From the NCBI GenBank assembly GCA_902766675.1, contig CACXEN010000187.1:1-6501 (forward strand): a stretch of 6,501 nucleotides of DNA. The letters are read 5' to 3'. Numbering within the stretch: position 1 is the first letter of the stretch; each line of letters starts with the position of its first letter. The position numbers and the translations under genes are program-made. The notes beneath the pieces were generated by a model. It was not told the origin of the DNA, searched no databases, and was given only the letters and a program-made list of their open reading frames with translations. This stretch comes from an uncultured Erysipelotrichaceae bacterium (GTDB lineage Bacteria > Bacillota_I > Bacilli_A > Erysipelotrichales > Erysipelotrichaceae). This document shows positions 6,021-6,501 of the stretch, in pieces.

Positions 6021-6501
6021 GTCTAGTTAATAAATATGCCAATAATAAGCCTATGATTGTCCCAAATGTGTTAGTGATAATATCGCTAATATCACCAACT
6101 CGCAATTCACTAATAAGTGGCTGAATAATTTCGATACAAGTGCTAAGTAAGAATCCATAAAGAATACCTAAAGTTATTTTTTTCTTTGTGGCGATAAGGA
6201 AGAAAAATCCAAATGGCACAAAAAGTAAGATGTTATATAAAGATTCAATAATATAGTTTCCATATTGGTATTTCCAATCCACAAATGGTTCTAAATTATA
6301 TGAGATTTGATGGGCATTGAATAGATTGAAGATACTGGATATAAAAGGAACGAGCGTAAAATAAATGATTAAACATATTACAAAATACAACGAAGTATAA
6401 TGAACTTTATCAATTCCATCCATATATTGAAACCTCTTTTTCCATAACAACCAATAAATTGCTAGAAAAAGAAGTAAATCCGGTAATGTATTAATTAAAG
6501 G
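6010..6501 (-). CDS. VanZ-like membrane protein, N-terminus beyond the window
   Basis: An integral membrane protein of the VanZ-like family. The namesake VanZ gives low-level teicoplanin resistance, but most relatives have no proven role. The frame is open to the window edge: 163 residues are visible and no stop precedes the edge. About five hydrophobic segments are seen (visible residues about 2-19, 37-58, 85-104, 109-130, 141-159). The family pattern is clear: NILLFVPFG at 90-98, IEIIQ at 123-127 with Glu124 and Gln127, and Arg134-x2-Asp137-x2-Asp140-x3-Asn144-x2-Gly147 before the last helix. A TTG at 6450 could be taken as a start, but the 17 codons before it encode most of a membrane helix, so the true start lies outside. 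An internal ATG at 6423 with AGAGG nine bases upstream is less likely, for the same reason. The C-terminus ends in basic RQKK. It converges on the ABC operon. Confidence 0.87.
   Translation of the reverse strand, partial: PLINTLPDLLLFLAIYWLLWKKRFQYMDGIDKVHYTSLYFVICLIIYFTLVPFISSIFNLFNAHQISYNLEPFVDWKYQYGNYIIESLYNILLFVPFGFFFLIATKKKITLGILYGFLLSTCIEIIQPLISELRVGDISDIITNTFGTIIGLLLAYLLTRQKK

Noticed and set aside
6010..6501. VanZ-like gene as evidence of a glycopeptide-resistance cluster
   Set aside because: No vanHAX or vanRS-type gene is in the window, and VanZ-like proteins are common in Bacillota without resistance.

Overview
The window looks like ordinary chromosome from a low-GC Gram-positive bacterium (Bacillota). 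By eye about one third of the bases are G or C. Shine-Dalgarno sites are strong, genes are tightly packed in short operons, and terminators are hairpin plus T-tract. TGA is used as a stop, so this is not the mycoplasma code. The gene set (MsrA, a TGS-domain nucleoside kinase, a paired ABC exporter and a VanZ-like protein) suggests Erysipelotrichia or a related Clostridia-like group. That placement is inference.

Layout. At the left edge (1-14, minus strand) are the first codons of a divergent gene that leaves the window. Positions 39-61 hold two back-to-back TATAAT boxes forming a perfect inverted repeat, one for each direction. Next, on the plus strand, is a two-gene operon: msrA (89-613), overlapping by ATGA a 553-residue uridine-kinase-type nucleoside kinase with a ThrRS-like front end (610-2271). 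It closes with a strong terminator (about 2271-2319). A new -10 box follows within a few bases and drives a second two-gene operon (2349-4187 and 4174-5988). Its products are two complete ABC half-exporters whose reading frames overlap by 14 bases. Finally a convergent minus-strand gene for a VanZ-like membrane protein enters from the right edge (6010 to beyond 6501). It shares a bidirectional hairpin terminator with the ABC operon.

How the genes work together. The two ABC subunits should form an asymmetric heterodimeric exporter: the first has Asp at the catalytic Glu position, and the second has a degraded signature motif (LSTGE), so one of the two ATP sites is predicted to be degenerate. 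MsrA repairs oxidised methionine. The kinase probably acts in nucleoside salvage, but its exact substrate cannot be read from the sequence. No regulator gene lies next to the exporter here.

I see no mobile element, CRISPR array, tRNA or rRNA, and no gene-free stretch over 300 bases. I find no convincing new system. The most useful points are three corrected gene boundaries, the symmetric divergent promoter, the asymmetric ATPase sites and the ThrRS-like kinase architecture.
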